A DNA stretch of 64,000 nt. Source: Diphasiastrum complanatum (lineage: Eukaryota; Streptophyta; Lycopodiopsida; Lycopodiales; Lycopodiaceae). Position 1 is the first letter of the stretch; each line of letters starts with the position of its first letter. Both the position numbers and the translations under genes were made by a program. The DNA lies in assembly GCA_029204225.1 (NCBI GenBank), contig CM055095.1:12734399-12798398 (forward strand), in the 5' to 3' direction. Below, piece by piece: positions 62,336-64,000 of this stretch. Under the pieces are notes generated by a model that was not told the origin of the DNA, made no database searches, and worked only from the letters and a program-made list of their open reading frames with translations.

Positions 62336-64000
62336 TGGTATTAGAGCAGGCTTTCTGGTGAGAGAGAGAGTTTGCAGAGCAACCAGATTTTTAGGAGGAG
62401 CTGAAGCTGCATGTGGAGTCAACATTGTCAGGAGGACAATACCGATTTTCTAAGAGAAGATTTGTAGGCTGATTGCTGATTGGCAGCAGACCTCATCACT
62501 AACCAGCTATCAAGATCCCAGATCAGATCGCTGGTTTTCTGACAGACCTCTTCGTTTGTACAGTCCTTTTCGCTGGTTTTTTGACAGGCCTATTCGCTGG
62601 TTTTCTGACAGACCTGTTCGTTTCTACAGTCCTGTTCACTGGTTTTCTGACAGGCCTGTTCTCTGGTTTTTTGACAGACCTGTTCGCTGGTTGTTTGACA
62701 AACCTGTTCGCTGGTTATCTGACAGGCCTGTTCGCTGGTTTTTTGACAAATCTGTTCACTGGTTGTTTGATAGACCTGTTCGCTAGAAGTGGAGTGTAGC
62801 AAAACCTGGAGCTTCGAAGCATATGACACCTAGGCGAGAGTGGCTATCTGATTTTCAAAAATTAGATGATGGGTCAAATGTGAAGTTGGGAGACACCTAC
62901 ACATATGATATAAAAGGAGTTATGGTGGTGCAGTTTGATGAAGAGCGGTGTCTCATCAAGAAGAAAAACAATGAAGTAATAGCTGAGGGCATAATTGCAG
63001 GGCGGTTGTACAAACTTCAGGCACAAGTGGTGGATCATCATGCATGTGTTGCGGATATCGGATCATTGAGTTAAGTTATGGCATGAGAGGTTTGGACATC
63101 TGAATTACAAAAGTCTACAAGTCTTGAGGAAATATAACATGATTGCAGTTTTACCTCAAGTTGTTTCTGATCACAAGGTTTGTGAAGGCTGTCTTAGGCA
63201 AGCATCATATGAAGAAATTTTCGCCTAGTACATTCAGGGCGAGAAATGTTCTAGAACTTGTTCATACAGATTTGTGTGGTCCTATGAGGACTCAATCTTA
63301 TGGGGGACCCTATATTATGTGACGAGTTATTACAGGAGCCTGAATCGACACATGTATCGCCTACACCAATCCAAGTACCTAGAGTGACCTTGGTTGAGAA
63401 AGGAAAGAGGAAGGAGAGATCAAGTATATGGGATACTTATTCACCTCCTACTTCACCAAGCATGAAGCATCCTACATCAGAAGCTAGAAGATTGCCTAGA
63501 TGGTACTATGAAACTATCAAGGATAGTGTCATTATGGAACAGGGAGAATCCAGAACACAAGGGACTAGGAGATCGGCTAGACTTGAAAAGCAACATGAAG
63601 ATCAGGGTCGACAGGAGGATCATCATAAGGATGGGGATGTACGCTTTGCTTACATGGCTACATTGTTGGAAACCAAGGATCCATCTACTTTCAAGGGAAG
63701 TGGAGCCTACAGAAAAACAAATTCCGAATATCTTTACCAAAGGACTTGGCAAAGCAAAGTTTCAGAAGTTTAGAGAACTTCTAGGAGTAATAGATAACAA
63801 AGTAAACATTAAGGGGACTACACTAGTCTAGGTCACAGTTCGACAATAAGCATAGTAATCATATGTTATTACTGTGATCTTATCACCTGGATACATTGAT
63901 AGGACTAATGAAACTTCGAATCTAAAACTAATGTGACAGATTTGAGAATTCGGTGCTCAACTTGTGGCAATCACTATGGCAAGAAGACCAAGATCCAAAA
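62336..64000 (+). mobile_element. Copia derivative with deletions, running to the window end
   Basis: The primer-binding site TGGTATTAGAGC (62336-62347) is followed by a leader with a 24-bp tandem repeat. Gag is missing: the first copia sequence is the end of the protease region (MTPRREWLSDFQKL, VKLGDTYTYDIKG, 62823-63074). Then come integrase scraps (FGHLNYKSLQVL in another frame, a CEGC-type site near 63185, LVHTDLCGP near 63255) and a pre-RT stretch (RRLPRWYYETIKDSV, 63300-63690). Near 63700 the frame jumps to the RNase H end (IPNIFTKGLGKAKFQKFREL). RT and most of RNase H are therefore deleted. AAGGGGACTA (about 63812) may be the polypurine tract; no matching 3' LTR was seen before the edge. 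Confidence 0.8.
62525..62790. repeat. 24-bp minisatellite in the copia leader
   Basis: About eleven tandem copies of a 24-base unit close to TTCGCTGGTTTTCTGACAGA plus CCTG. One unit is longer, with an inserted GTTTCTACAGTCCTG-type segment. The plus-strand frame therefore repeats eight residues (PVRWFFDR). It lies between the primer-binding site and the first protease codons, where gag would be expected. Confidence 0.9.

Overview
The window looks like nuclear DNA from a land plant with a large, repeat-rich genome. Genes are sparse: two identifiable host genes in 64 kb. Both have GT-AG introns, and almost everything else recognisable is decayed plant-type Ty1/copia, Ty3/gypsy and LINE sequence. 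Several very long (GA/CT)n tracts occur. A fern or other non-flowering plant would fit, but nothing in the sequence fixes the lineage.

Host genes. (1) Minus strand, 5663-11166: a five-exon gene for the condensin II subunit CAP-G2 (NCAPG2 / HEB1-like), about 1388 residues. All exon phases join cleanly and the reading frame is open, so it looks functional. (2) Plus strand, about 47648-48637: the 3' exons of a small multi-pass membrane protein that resembles the AGTRAP family. Its first exon(s) were not found.

Layout. 1-5660: unassigned sequence, a 308-bp tandem duplication carrying CT tracts, an antisense copia RNase H remnant and a GC-rich CGTCC/GGACG repeat block. 5663-11166: CAP-G2. 11.2-12.05 kb: its upstream region. 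12056-12407: a probable PIF/Harbinger-like MITE. 13-31.3 kb: retrotransposon remnants, including several primer-binding sites and LTRs, a nearly complete but broken copia polyprotein (22.98-27.08 kb), gypsy pol pieces and a gypsy gag. 31.7-36.6 kb: large microsatellites and mostly unassigned DNA. 36.6-42.2 kb: an antisense copia fragment, a solo-type LTR, and an antisense gypsy integrase with a chromodomain-like tail. 42.2-45.6 kb: a LINE endonuclease fragment abutting the gypsy piece, then a gag-only LTR element flanked by direct repeats that carry the same LINE fragment. 47.6-48.6 kb: the membrane-protein gene. 49.2 kb: a 27-bp perfect inverted repeat beside a C19/CT tract. 49.8-54.6 kb: a long LINE with ORF1, endonuclease, RT and a C-terminal zinc finger, broken by frameshifts. 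55.5-56.9 kb: a gypsy primer-binding site and gag. 57.2-62.0 kb: an antisense gypsy protease/RT split by a copia element (57974-61259) with two LTRs and a 5-bp target duplication (ATGCC). From 62015 to the end: another copia derivative, itself inserted into the same gypsy protease.

The transposons show a repeated theme of reverse-transcriptase-deleted derivatives: three separate LTR elements keep LTR/PBS and gag or integrase parts but lack RT. No bacterial-type operon, CRISPR array, rRNA or convincing tRNA gene was seen. All identifications come from reading motifs by eye; none has been checked by a database search.
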